In this document: one piece after another, positions 6,229 through 13,460 of the stretch | Numbering within the stretch: position 1 is the stretch's first letter | Layout: each line of letters starts with the position of its first letter | DNA from: an uncultured Collinsella sp. | GTDB taxonomy: Bacteria; Actinomycetota; Coriobacteriia; Coriobacteriales; Coriobacteriaceae | Direction: 5' to 3' | Assembly (NCBI GenBank): GCA_900545995.1 | Contig: URBM01000031.1 | Location: forward strand, 1 to 15,500 | DNA: 15,500 nucleotides | Notes under the pieces: model-generated | Told to the model about the DNA's origin: nothing | Seen by the model: the letters and a program-made list of their open reading frames with translations, nothing else | The model's database searches: none | Position numbers and translations under genes: made by a program

Positions 6229-6837
6229 CTAGCGCAGCTGGGCGTAATGGTTGTAAATCGTAATAGCTGTGGGATAAAGATAGCGCCCAGACTGGATCAC
6301 ATAGACCAAACCCTGCGCAAAACAGGAGAAGAACAACTCATCGAGCGTCGACTCCCCCACCATCTTGCGCAGCGCATGCGCATAGTCGCCGTGGCGGTTG
6401 GGCTCGATGGCATCGGCAACAAAGACCACCATATCGAGCGGCGTCATGTCGCAAGCGCCCACGGTGTGACGGTCGACAGCCTGAAAGACTGCCGGAGACA
6501 GATCGGGAAAAAGCTGCGGAAGCTCATAGGCGGCAACCGGGCCATGCAAAAGCGGCGTCGCGGCAGACGGAGAGCCGGCAATCTTAATGCCGTAATGCAG
6601 AGCGCGCGTGACCAGCTCGTCGTCGGAGAGCACTTTGTCCCAGTCATGGATCAGGCCGGCGGCAGCGGCATCAAAGCGGTCGACACCGTACACCTCGGCT
6701 AGGTGCAACGCCGTCTCGGCAACCCCGAGCGAATGCACGTAGCGCTTACGCTTATCCTTCATGCGCACATCGAGCAACTCGTGGATACGCGTCAAGAGTG
6801 CGCGCTCATCGCCCTCAAACTGATCCTCTACCGACAA
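6229..6837 (-). CDS. yqeK: HD-domain hydrolase YqeK (Ap4A hydrolase family)
   Basis: YqeK enzymes are metal-dependent HD-domain hydrolases that split diadenosine tetraphosphate symmetrically, and the gene usually lies between nadD and rsfS, as here. The 202 residues show RYVHSLGVAETALHLA (His35), AGLIHDWDK (His64-Asp65), LLHGP (His98), DRHTVGACDMTPLD (His124) and FVADAIEPNR (Asp142), so all expected metal ligands are present. The start is TTG at 6837 with a GGGGGT stretch five bases upstream. The ATG overlapping the nadD stop is in another frame and soon stops. A shorter TTG start at residue 15 cannot be excluded, since the conserved domain begins at about residue 32. Confidence 0.9.
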   Translation of the reverse strand: MSVEDQFEGDERALLTRIHELLDVRMKDKRKRYVHSLGVAETALHLAEVYGVDRFDAAAAGLIHDWDKVLSDDELVTRALHYGIKIAGSPSAATPLLHGPVAAYELPQLFPDLSPAVFQAVDRHTVGACDMTPLDMVVFVADAIEPNRHGDYAHALRKMVGESTLDELFFSCFAQGLVYVIQSGRYLYPTAITIYNHYAQLR

Positions 6838-6849
6838 CGTAGACCCCCA

Positions 6850-7527
6850 TCACTCAAAATCTTCTTGGCCCAAATCGGCATATAGCCTGCGTTTGCGAAT
6901 GTAGCCGAGCACGGACTCGCTCGTAAGATAGCGCACGCTCATGCCGCGGGCAACTCGCTTACGAATGTTCGTCGAGCTGATCGCCAGCGCCGGAATCTGA
7001 ATATAGCGCACGTCGAACGGCAGCCCCGACTCTTTGATTCGGGCACGCGCCGTATCGATATCAAAGCCCGGTCGTGTCGCCGCAATAAAGGTAGCAAGCT
7101 CAGCGATTCGTTCGGCATCATGCCAGGTCACAATATCGATAATCGCGTCGGCGCCCGTAATAAAGTAGAGCTTTACCTGCGGCGGGTAAAAGTCGCGAAG
7201 GGCATGAAGCGTATCGGCCGTATAGGTTACGCCCGGGCGGTCGATCTCGAACCGGCTCGCCAAAAAGGCCGGGTTCGCAGCGGTGGCGAGGACCGTCATG
7301 GCATAACGGTCCTCGGCAGGCGTCACCGGCTTGTCAAGCTTAAAGGCAGGAGAGCCCGCCGGCATAAAGAGCACAGCGTCCAAGTCGAGCGACTCGCGCG
7401 CCTGCTCGGCGGTCACCAGGTGCCCGTAATGGATGGGATCAAAGGTGCCACCCATAATACCGAGCCTAAACTCCTGCCCGTCCTCTAGAGGAAGCTCGGG
7501 CAAACCGATTCCACCGCGCAGCGACAT
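6850..7527 (-). CDS. nadD: Nicotinate-nucleotide adenylyltransferase
   Basis: NadD joins nicotinate mononucleotide and ATP to form deamido-NAD in NAD biosynthesis. The 225 residues contain the nucleotidyltransferase motif GGTFDPIHYGH (26-36) and the late motif ISSTNIRKR (183-191). ITGADAI and TWHDAERI are further family segments. The family usually begins only four to six residues before GGTFDP; here about 20 extra residues precede it. No start codon lies closer that could give a normal N-terminus, and the ATG at 7527 has GAG-rich bases six positions upstream within the end of obg. It follows the obg stop by three bases (TAAGCCATG), the same junction as glyQ/glyS. Confidence 0.96.
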   Translation of the reverse strand: MSLRGGIGLPELPLEDGQEFRLGIMGGTFDPIHYGHLVTAEQARESLDLDAVLFMPAGSPAFKLDKPVTPAEDRYAMTVLATAANPAFLASRFEIDRPGVTYTADTLHALRDFYPPQVKLYFITGADAIIDIVTWHDAERIAELATFIAATRPGFDIDTARARIKESGLPFDVRYIQIPALAISSTNIRKRVARGMSVRYLTSESVLGYIRKRRLYADLGQEDFE

Positions 7528-7530
7528 GGC

Positions 7531-8997
7531 TTACTCGCCCTCCGGTGTCTCGGTATCGTCCGCGGCATCCGCCGCATCGACAACCTCGACTCCCTCATCC
7601 GCAGCATCGGCCACGTCAATGGCTTCAACGGCAACGTCCTCGCCAGCATCCTCGAGCTCCTCGTACTCCGAGAAGTCCTCGGCGCCCTCAAAGTCAAAGG
7701 CGCGCTGGCAAATGCGGACCTCGTCGCCCGCACGGCAACCGGCCTTCTCGAGCGCGTCGTCAACACCCATACGCGCAAACTTATGCTGCAGGTAAATGAC
7801 GGCTTCCTCGTTTTCCCAGTCGGTCTGGATGACCATACGCTCAATGGCACGACCGACCACGCGGAAGGCACCGGGCTCTTCCTGAACAATGCGGAAACGC
7901 TTCTCACGCTGCAGGCGACGGCGCTCCCACTCATCGTCGCGCAGAACGACCGGCTCATCCGAGACAGCCAACTCGGCGCGCAGCTTAGCCACCTGCTCGC
8001 CCACGGCAAGCATCAGCGTGTTGAGGCCGGCGCCCGTCACGGCAGACACGGCAAAGAACATATGTCCATCGTCGAGCGCTGCGCGCTTGAGGTCGGCAAT
8101 CTTATCGGCCGTGCCCGGCGCGTCGCACTTGTTGGCAACAACGATCTGCGGACGCTCCGAAAGCTCGGCGCCATACTGCTCGAGCTCGCGGTTGATGATG
8201 CGATAATCCTCGACCGGATCGCGATCCTCAAAACCACCCGTCATGTCGACGACATGCATGATCAGAGCCGTACGCTCAATGTGGCGCAGGAACTGGTGAC
8301 CCAGGCCCTTGCCCTCGCTCGCGCCCTCGATCAAACCGGGAACGTCGGCAACGACGTAAGAATATTCGCCGGCACGCACCATGCCGAGATTCGGCACGAG
8401 CGTGGTAAACGGGTAGTCGGCGATCTTGGGGCGGGCGGCACTCATGCGCGCGATGAGAGATGACTTACCCACCGAGGGGAAGCCCACGAGCGCGGCATCG
8501 GCCATGAGCTTCATCTCGAGCTCAATCCAGTGCTCCTCGGCCGGCTCGCCCAGCTGGGCGAACGCGGGCGCGCGGCGCACCGACGTCACAAAGTGCGTAT
8601 TGCCGAGACCACCGGCGCCACCAGGGGCCACGACAACGCGCTCGCCATCATGCACCAGATCGGCAATCTCGAACATCGGGGTCTGCGTCTCGGGGTCGAG
8701 CTCGCGCACCACGGTACCCATAGGGACCTTGAGAATCAGGTCCTCGCCGCTCTTGCCGTTACGACGGGCACCCTGCCCGTGCGTGCCGCGCTCGGCGCGA
8801 AAGTGATGCTTAAAGCGGTAATCGATCAGCGAAGACAGCTGAGCATCGGCCTGGATGACGACATTGCCGCCACGACCGCCGTCGCCGCCATCGGGGCCGC
8901 CCTTGGGGACAAATGCCTCGCGCCTAAACGACATGCATCCGGCTCCGCCGTCGCCGCCGCACACGTTAATGCGGCTGATATCGGTGAACTGTGACAA
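7531..8997 (-). CDS. obgE: Ribosome-associated GTPase Obg
   Basis: Obg is an essential GTPase in 50S maturation and stress control. The 488 residues show the glycine-rich Obg fold (1-160), with GGDGGAG, GGPDGGDGGRGG and GGAGGLGN. The G domain follows: GFPSVGKSS (172-180), TTLVPNLG, DVPG (218-221), NKCD (289-292) and SAV (318-320). The Obg C-terminal domain (about 365-434) includes EEAVIYLQHKFARMGVDDAL. A strongly acidic, Ala-rich tail fills 437-488. The start is TTG at 8997, with GGAGG eight bases upstream. That ribosome-binding site directly follows the U-tract of the rpmA-obg terminator hairpin, so obg seems to depend on readthrough or on an upstream internal promoter. It is coupled to nadD downstream. 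Confidence 0.97.
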   Translation of the reverse strand: MSQFTDISRINVCGGDGGAGCMSFRREAFVPKGGPDGGDGGRGGNVVIQADAQLSSLIDYRFKHHFRAERGTHGQGARRNGKSGEDLILKVPMGTVVRELDPETQTPMFEIADLVHDGERVVVAPGGAGGLGNTHFVTSVRRAPAFAQLGEPAEEHWIELEMKLMADAALVGFPSVGKSSLIARMSAARPKIADYPFTTLVPNLGMVRAGEYSYVVADVPGLIEGASEGKGLGHQFLRHIERTALIMHVVDMTGGFEDRDPVEDYRIINRELEQYGAELSERPQIVVANKCDAPGTADKIADLKRAALDDGHMFFAVSAVTGAGLNTLMLAVGEQVAKLRAELAVSDEPVVLRDDEWERRRLQREKRFRIVQEEPGAFRVVGRAIERMVIQTDWENEEAVIYLQHKFARMGVDDALEKAGCRAGDEVRICQRAFDFEGAEDFSEYEELEDAGEDVAVEAIDVADAADEGVEVVDAADAADDTETPEGE

Positions 8998-9013
8998 CAG
9001 AATCGCCTCCTAC

Positions 9014-9057
9014 AAAAAAGAGGGAGACCCTTGAATCCTAAAACTCAAGTGCCTCCC
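9014..9057 (-). terminator. Terminator or attenuator between rpmA and obg
   Basis: On the minus strand GGGAG-GC-A-CUUGA (9057-9045) pairs with UCAAG-G-GU-CUCCC: two perfect 5-bp blocks joined by a G-U pair, a C-G pair and one A/G mismatch, with a loop of about ten bases. UCUUUUUU follows (9021-9014), the layout of an intrinsic terminator. The obg Shine-Dalgarno GGAGG begins only a few bases later. Partial termination would lower obg-nadD-yqeK-rsfS relative to rplU-rpmA. Confidence 0.75.
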
Positions 9058-9082
9058 ACATATGTGCTCTATGAAGGGTGAA

Positions 9083-9340
9083 TTACGCGTTCGCGAGCGG
9101 GCGTACGCTGACCCTGTGCTTGATACCCTTGTGGAACTCAACGGTACCGTCGACCAGCGCGAACAGCGTGTCGTCCTTACCACGGCCAACGTTCTCACCC
9201 GGGTGGATGTGCGTGCCGTGCTGACGGACGAGAATCGTGCCCGTGGTTACCGTCTGGCCGGCATAGCGCTTCGTGCCAAGGCGCTGACCGCGGGAGTCAC
9301 GGCCATTACGGGAGGAACCGAGTCCTTTTTTGTGTGCCAT
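9083..9340 (-). CDS. rpmA: Large ribosomal subunit protein bL27
   Basis: L27 sits near the peptidyl transferase centre, where its N-terminal tail touches the tRNA ends. The 85 residues start MAHKKGLGSSRNGRDSRGQR and continue GTHIHPGENVGRGKDDTLFA, typical of the family. The ATG at 9340 gives the mature-type N-terminus directly. The cleavable extension found in Firmicutes L27 is absent, and so is the prp/ysxB protease gene that usually lies between rplU and rpmA in those organisms. It is 33 bases after rplU and is followed by a terminator-like hairpin. Confidence 0.98.
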   Translation of the reverse strand: MAHKKGLGSSRNGRDSRGQRLGTKRYAGQTVTTGTILVRQHGTHIHPGENVGRGKDDTLFALVDGTVEFHKGIKHRVSVRPLANA

Positions 9341-9373
9341 TGTGTATACCTACTCTTTCGTTACGAGTGTAAT

Positions 9374-9748
9374 CTACTCGGCGACGGGAGCCTCGGCAAC
9401 AGCCTCAGCCTCTGCCTTGACAGCCTTCTTGGCGCGGGAGGTAGCCTGAACCTTCACGATCTTCAGCTTGGTGAGCTGCTGACGGTGACCCTTCAGACGA
9501 CGATAGCGCTTACGCTTGTGGAACTTGAAGACCAGCTGCTTCTCGCCCTTGAACTGCTCAACGATCTGAGCGGTAACCTTGGCCTTGGCCAGCTTGTCGG
9601 GATCGGTGACGATCTTCTTACCATCGTTGAGGAAGATAACCGGCAGGGTGACCTTGTCGCCCTCATTGCCCTCGATCTTCTCGACGGTGATGACATCGTC
9701 GGTGGCGACCTTGTACTGCTTGCCGCCCGTGTTAACGATTGCGTACAT
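9374..9748 (-). CDS. rplU: Large ribosomal subunit protein bL21
   Basis: L21 binds 23S rRNA and is normally paired with L27. The 124 residues start MYAIVNTGGKQYKVATDD, the standard L21 N-terminus, so the ATG at 9748 is the start, although the frame is open seven codons further. KFHKRKRYRRLKGHRQQLTKLKI is the rRNA-binding C-terminal core (sequence shortened at either end). About 20 residues beyond the usual length form an Ala/Glu/Lys-rich tail (KAVKAEAEAVAEAPVAE). The Shine-Dalgarno is weak (AAGG, ten bases away). A four-codon frame, ATG at 9765 to TAA at 9751, ends two bases before the start. The gene has its own promoter at 9791-9819. Confidence 0.97.
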   Translation of the reverse strand: MYAIVNTGGKQYKVATDDVITVEKIEGNEGDKVTLPVIFLNDGKKIVTDPDKLAKAKVTAQIVEQFKGEKQLVFKFHKRKRYRRLKGHRQQLTKLKIVKVQATSRAKKAVKAEAEAVAEAPVAE

Positions 9749-9790
9749 GTTTACTTGCCCTTCATGCATCAGTTAGTGCAACAGCCGAAT

Positions 9791-9819
9791 ATAGTAGCAG
9801 GCGAAAATACCCCCGTCAA
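9791..9819 (-). promoter_or_regulatory. Predicted sigma-70-type promoter of rplU-rpmA
   Basis: On the minus strand TTGACG (-35, 9819-9814) is followed after exactly 17 bases by TACTAT (-10, 9796-9791). The -35 matches consensus at five of six positions. Transcription should start near 9784, giving a leader of about 36 bases. The -35 overlaps the TGA stop of the DUF2344 gene (9818-9816), so ribosomal protein genes are uncoupled from the upstream cell-elongation/radical SAM genes. Confidence 0.7.
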
Positions 9820-10628
9820 CGAGTATGTGGAGCAAATCCACAAGTTCGCACAGGTATGGGGCTGACGAGTCGGCCCTCGTCGTCCTCGCATGCTTGATTC
9901 TGACGCTCGACATCGTAGGAGCAGATGGTCACGAGGTCTTGCATACCGGTGGAAACAATAGGTGCATCCACGCCCGGGGTCAAGCCCTGCAACAAAACAT
10001 CAGCAGCGGAAAGCAAAATTTCCGGACGCATGGAGCCCTCGTTGTCGGCATGGGTGTCGAGCATGAGGACCAGATGGTCCTCATGCTCCCCCGCCGTGAG
10101 CTCATAGCCCACGAGCGTGTGATCCAAATCCAAGCGCTTGCTCTTTTTTCCGCGCGCGTAGTCGATGCCATGGTCCGCGCGCAGCGTGTCGAGCGCACGA
10201 CGCACCTCGTCGGCGCTTACGGGCGCCTCGGGATCCAAGTGCAGGTCGATGCGATACGACAGGCGCGTGAGCTGCGCCGTCAACGCCGGCGTGCGCACGT
10301 CGATGTACGCCGCCTCGATGGGCGCCAGATCGGCCGGAGACGCCGCAGCCAGGCGCCCAAACGCCTCGTCGAGCGCCACGAACTCGGTCATAAACAGGTC
10401 ATACCACTCGCAGGTCGACGACGTACCCACCGGTAGCGCCGAAGAGAAGCCCACGCGCATGTGCGGAGAAAAGCCCTGCGTGACGGCATAGGGAAGTCCC
10501 GCACGGCGCACGATGCGCTCAATGGTATGGATCACTTCGAGATGGCCCAGGTACTTAAGGCGATCGCGCTTGCCATAGCGAACACGAAGTCTAAAGAGCG
10601 AGGGGTTGTCGGTCAGGCGCTCACTCAT
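9816..10628 (-). CDS. TIGR03936 / DUF2344 radical SAM-linked protein
   Basis: This protein belongs to a family of unknown function that accompanies, or is fused to, TIGR03960-type radical SAM proteins. The 270 residues show the family's N-terminal signature: RLRVRYGKRDRLKYLGHLEV, then ERIVRRAGLPYAVTQGFSPH, then a GFSSALPVGTSS segment. The C-terminal half is less conserved, and no catalytic motif is evident to me. The ATG at 10628 overlaps the stop of the radical SAM gene by four bases (ATGA), so the two proteins are made in step and probably act together. Its own stop lies inside the rplU promoter. A role in modifying RNA or a ribosome component is sometimes guessed from the neighbourhood; the sequence does not show it. 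Confidence 0.9.
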   Translation of the reverse strand: MSERLTDNPSLFRLRVRYGKRDRLKYLGHLEVIHTIERIVRRAGLPYAVTQGFSPHMRVGFSSALPVGTSSTCEWYDLFMTEFVALDEAFGRLAAASPADLAPIEAAYIDVRTPALTAQLTRLSYRIDLHLDPEAPVSADEVRRALDTLRADHGIDYARGKKSKRLDLDHTLVGYELTAGEHEDHLVLMLDTHADNEGSMRPEILLSAADVLLQGLTPGVDAPIVSTGMQDLVTICSYDVERQNQACEDDEGRLVSPIPVRTCGFAPHTR

Positions 10629-12502
10629 GCGCGATCACCCATCAATACATTCTTGGCGTGGAGCGTGGGGCAGATCCCGCAGCCGGTGCACGACGTGCGG
10701 GTGCAGTCGGGAGTCGTGACGCCCTCGAGCGAGCGACGGTACTCGCGCTCGAGGAAGCCGCGCGTACAGCCAGGGCTCACATGCTCCCACGGCAGGCGCC
10801 AATCCAACTCGTAGGGCAGGTGCACGAGCTCATTGAGGTCGATGCCGTTTTTGGCAGCAGCTTCCTTCCAGTTATCGAGCGAGAAATGCTCTACCCAGGC
10901 GTCAAAGCGAGAGCCCGAGCGCCAAGCGTCGATGATGACGGGCGTCATGTCACGACCGGCGCGGGACAGTGCGGCCTCGATGAGCGAGGTCTCGGCATCG
11001 TGGTAATGAACGCGGACGGCACGGTTGCGAACGCTCGTGATGAGCAGCTTCTGGCGACGCTTGACGTCGTCGTAGTCGAGCTGCGGGCACCACTGGAACG
11101 GCGTGGCAGCCTTAGGGATAAAGACCGAAACCGAGATCGACACCGAGATCGAGCCGCGACGAGCCTTGGGCACCACGGAACGACCGAGCTCCAGCACGTG
11201 ATCGGCCAGATTGGCGATGGCCACGATGTCCTCGTCGCGCTCGCCGGGAAGGCCCATCATAAAGTAGAGCTTCATGCGGTTCCAGCCGGCCTCGAAGGCC
11301 ACCTTGGCCGCACGGTCCAGGTCCTCCTCGGTCACGTTCTTGTTAATGATGTCGCGCATGCGCTGGCTGCCGGCCTCGGGCGCGAACGTCAGGCCGCCCT
11401 TCTTTTCGCCGGCAACCGACTCGGCCATATCCACGCCAAACGAATCCAGGCGCTGCGACGGAATAGACACGCGAATACCCGTATCCTCCAGGCGACGGTT
11501 GAGCCTGCCGAGCACGTCGCGAATGCAGGAGTGGTCGGTCGTGGAGAGCGAGGTCAGCGACACCTCGTCATAGCCGGTCTTTTCCAGACCCTGAATCACC
11601 GACGAGACGATCTGGTCGGCCGAGCGCTCGCGCACCGGACGATACGTCATGCCGGCCTGGCAAAAACGACAGCCGCGGGCGCAGCCGCGCAGGATCTCGA
11701 TAGACAGGCGGTCGTGAACCAGCTGCGCATAGGGCACGCACGACTGCGACAGCGGATTCGTGGCGCCGAAATCCTCGACGACGCGCTTGTAGACCACGGT
11801 CGGCGCATCCTTGCCTTCACGCGGCACGGTGTAGCCATGCGGCGAGCAGGGCTCGTCGTGACGAACCTCATAGAGCGATGGCACGTAGTTGCCGGCAATG
11901 GATGCAAGCTGCTCGACAATCTGCGCGCGCGGGACCCCTTCGTCACGCAGGCGGCGATGCAGCTGGCAGGTCTCGAGCAGCGATTCCTCGCCCTCACCGA
12001 TGAGGATGGCATCGAAGAAGGCCGCGTACGGCTCGGGGTTGTACACCGAGGGGCCGCCGGCGATGATGATAGGGTCGTCTTCGCCTCGGTCGGCCGCCAA
12101 CAGTGGAATGCCAGCGAGGTCGAGTGCCTCGAGGAAGTTCGTCACCGCCATCTCGTGCGGCACATGCAGACCGACGATATCAAACGAAGCGACCGGCGCT
12201 GCACCCTCAAGCGAGAGCAGCGGAATGCCCGCCTCGCGCATAGCGTCACCCATATCGGGCCACGGCACATAGCCACGCTCGCAGGAGATGCCCTCGGCCT
12301 GGTTAAGGATGTTGTAGAGGATGGCGATACCCTGGTTGGGCAGACCGACCTCGTACACATCCGGATAGATCAGGCAGCAACGGTAGTCGGCATCGGCCTT
12401 GGAAAGCGTGCCCCACTCGTGATCGATATAGCGACTCGGCTTCTCGACCTTGGCGAGCAACGGCTCAATTAAATGAAAACAGTCTTGGTATGCAACGCGC
12501 AA
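10625..12502 (-). CDS. TIGR03960 family radical SAM protein, function unknown
   Basis: This is a large radical S-adenosylmethionine enzyme of an uncharacterised family. The 625 residues begin with a cobalamin-binding-like alpha/beta region (about 40-200, with IIAGGPSVYNPEP and ILIGEGEE). The radical SAM core follows, with the 4Fe-4S motif LRGCARGCRFCQAG (Cys274, Cys278, Cys281) and YFMMGLPGERDED downstream. A second cysteine cluster at the C-terminus (Cys600, 605, 608, 611) may hold another iron-sulfur cluster. The start is TTG at 12502, with AGGGG seven bases upstream overlapping the previous stop. The gene overlaps its DUF2344 partner by four bases. The substrate is unknown; the family resembles the B12-dependent radical SAM and MiaB-like groups only broadly. 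A 12-base tandem repeat lies at 11129-11152. Confidence 0.92.
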   Translation of the reverse strand: MRVAYQDCFHLIEPLLAKVEKPSRYIDHEWGTLSKADADYRCCLIYPDVYEVGLPNQGIAILYNILNQAEGISCERGYVPWPDMGDAMREAGIPLLSLEGAAPVASFDIVGLHVPHEMAVTNFLEALDLAGIPLLAADRGEDDPIIIAGGPSVYNPEPYAAFFDAILIGEGEESLLETCQLHRRLRDEGVPRAQIVEQLASIAGNYVPSLYEVRHDEPCSPHGYTVPREGKDAPTVVYKRVVEDFGATNPLSQSCVPYAQLVHDRLSIEILRGCARGCRFCQAGMTYRPVRERSADQIVSSVIQGLEKTGYDEVSLTSLSTTDHSCIRDVLGRLNRRLEDTGIRVSIPSQRLDSFGVDMAESVAGEKKGGLTFAPEAGSQRMRDIINKNVTEEDLDRAAKVAFEAGWNRMKLYFMMGLPGERDEDIVAIANLADHVLELGRSVVPKARRGSISVSISVSVFIPKAATPFQWCPQLDYDDVKRRQKLLITSVRNRAVRVHYHDAETSLIEAALSRAGRDMTPVIIDAWRSGSRFDAWVEHFSLDNWKEAAAKNGIDLNELVHLPYELDWRLPWEHVSPGCTRGFLEREYRRSLEGVTTPDCTRTSCTGCGICPTLHAKNVLMGDRA

Positions 12503-12512
12503 CGGAAAACCC

Positions 12513-13442
12513 CTAAGCAGCGAGATCTGATGCGTCCTGATAGGACGCCATAGGACGGGTAGCGCCCGCGACCGTGGTCACCAGATCGCGAACGCGGGAG
12601 AACGTGGCAGTGACCACCTCGTTGGCACGGCTGTAGTCGACATCGCGCTCGTAGAGCGAAACGAGCGCACGGCCCATGCCATAGGTGCCCGCGGCAGCAG
12701 TGAGCGCCTTGACGGCAAACCCAATATGCGGCGTCTGCTTGACAAGTGCGCGGGTGACCGCTCGGATCACAAGACCGCCGGCAAGCACGCCCGCGACCTC
12801 GTAGCCGCGCTCGGGCTTAATGCCGCGTCCAAAGACGGCAGCGAGCTCAAAGAGCATGCCCACCTGCGCCAGCGCCATAACGGGATAATCGGCGCCCGGC
12901 AAAAACACCAGCGCACCGGTCGCCATATTGGTGAGCGCGCACGAGGTGATGATACGATTGGCCGCAGCGATGCGCATGAAGGCAAAGTTCGCCGCAAAAG
13001 CCGTTTCCTTGTCGGTGCGATCGAGAATCCAGCGGGCAAGCGTCTCGAGCAGATACGTCTTATCGGTTGCCGCTACCACGCCGAGCATGGGCGTAGACTC
13101 CTCGATAAACGGCACCTCCACAGCAGACTCGGCAAGCACGCACACGGGCGCGCCGGCGATCACGAGCTCCTGCACGGCACTCTCCAAGCGGTCGGAACCA
13201 CACGAGAGCACCAGCACCACATCGGTATCGGTCTTTGGAGCAATTCGCTCCTCCCCCAGACGCTCGACGCGCACAATGCCCGAGGTCGTCTGCGGCACAA
13301 AGGCGTCACGCACCGTCTCGGCCAGAAAGCGCGAGGCGGACGAATCCAGATAGACCGAGACGCGCACAGGTGTATCGGAATCCTTCTTAACGGACGCGCC
13401 CATCTTAAAAGCGCGGGTCAGCTTATCTACGGGAATTTTCAT
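12513..13442 (-). CDS. Uncharacterised membrane protein, DUF697 (YcjF)-like C-terminal half
   Basis: I do not recognise a characterised homologue. The 309 residues fall into two parts. Residues 26-140 look alpha/beta: a strand VRVSVYLD, a strand DVVLVLSCG, a helix, then a strand APVCVLAES. That pattern recalls a small GTPase-like or receiver-like fold, but there is no P-loop (GxxxxGKS/T) and no NKxD. Residues 150-268 are hydrophobic, with several likely membrane helices (about 165-183, 186-204, 215-229, 240-258) and an overall pattern like DUF697, which often follows GTPase domains. The start ATG at 13442 has GGAGGGG six bases upstream and lies 18 bases after rodA. Being in one operon with mrdA and rodA suggests a role near the cell-envelope machinery (inference). 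Confidence 0.8.
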   Translation of the reverse strand: MKIPVDKLTRAFKMGASVKKDSDTPVRVSVYLDSSASRFLAETVRDAFVPQTTSGIVRVERLGEERIAPKTDTDVVLVLSCGSDRLESAVQELVIAGAPVCVLAESAVEVPFIEESTPMLGVVAATDKTYLLETLARWILDRTDKETAFAANFAFMRIAAANRIITSCALTNMATGALVFLPGADYPVMALAQVGMLFELAAVFGRGIKPERGYEVAGVLAGGLVIRAVTRALVKQTPHIGFAVKALTAAAGTYGMGRALVSLYERDVDYSRANEVVTATFSRVRDLVTTVAGATRPMASYQDASDLAA

Positions 13443-13460
13443 GGCAAACCCCTCCAGCGG

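Noticed and set aside
10658..12472. Long open frame on the plus strand opposite the radical SAM gene (similar ones opposite glyQ at 885-1628 and rodA/DUF697 at 12726-14480)
   Set aside because: The opposite strand encodes clear family members with full motifs. The plus-strand translations are rich in Arg, His, Leu and Gly with no recognisable domain, as expected for shadow frames in GC-rich genes.
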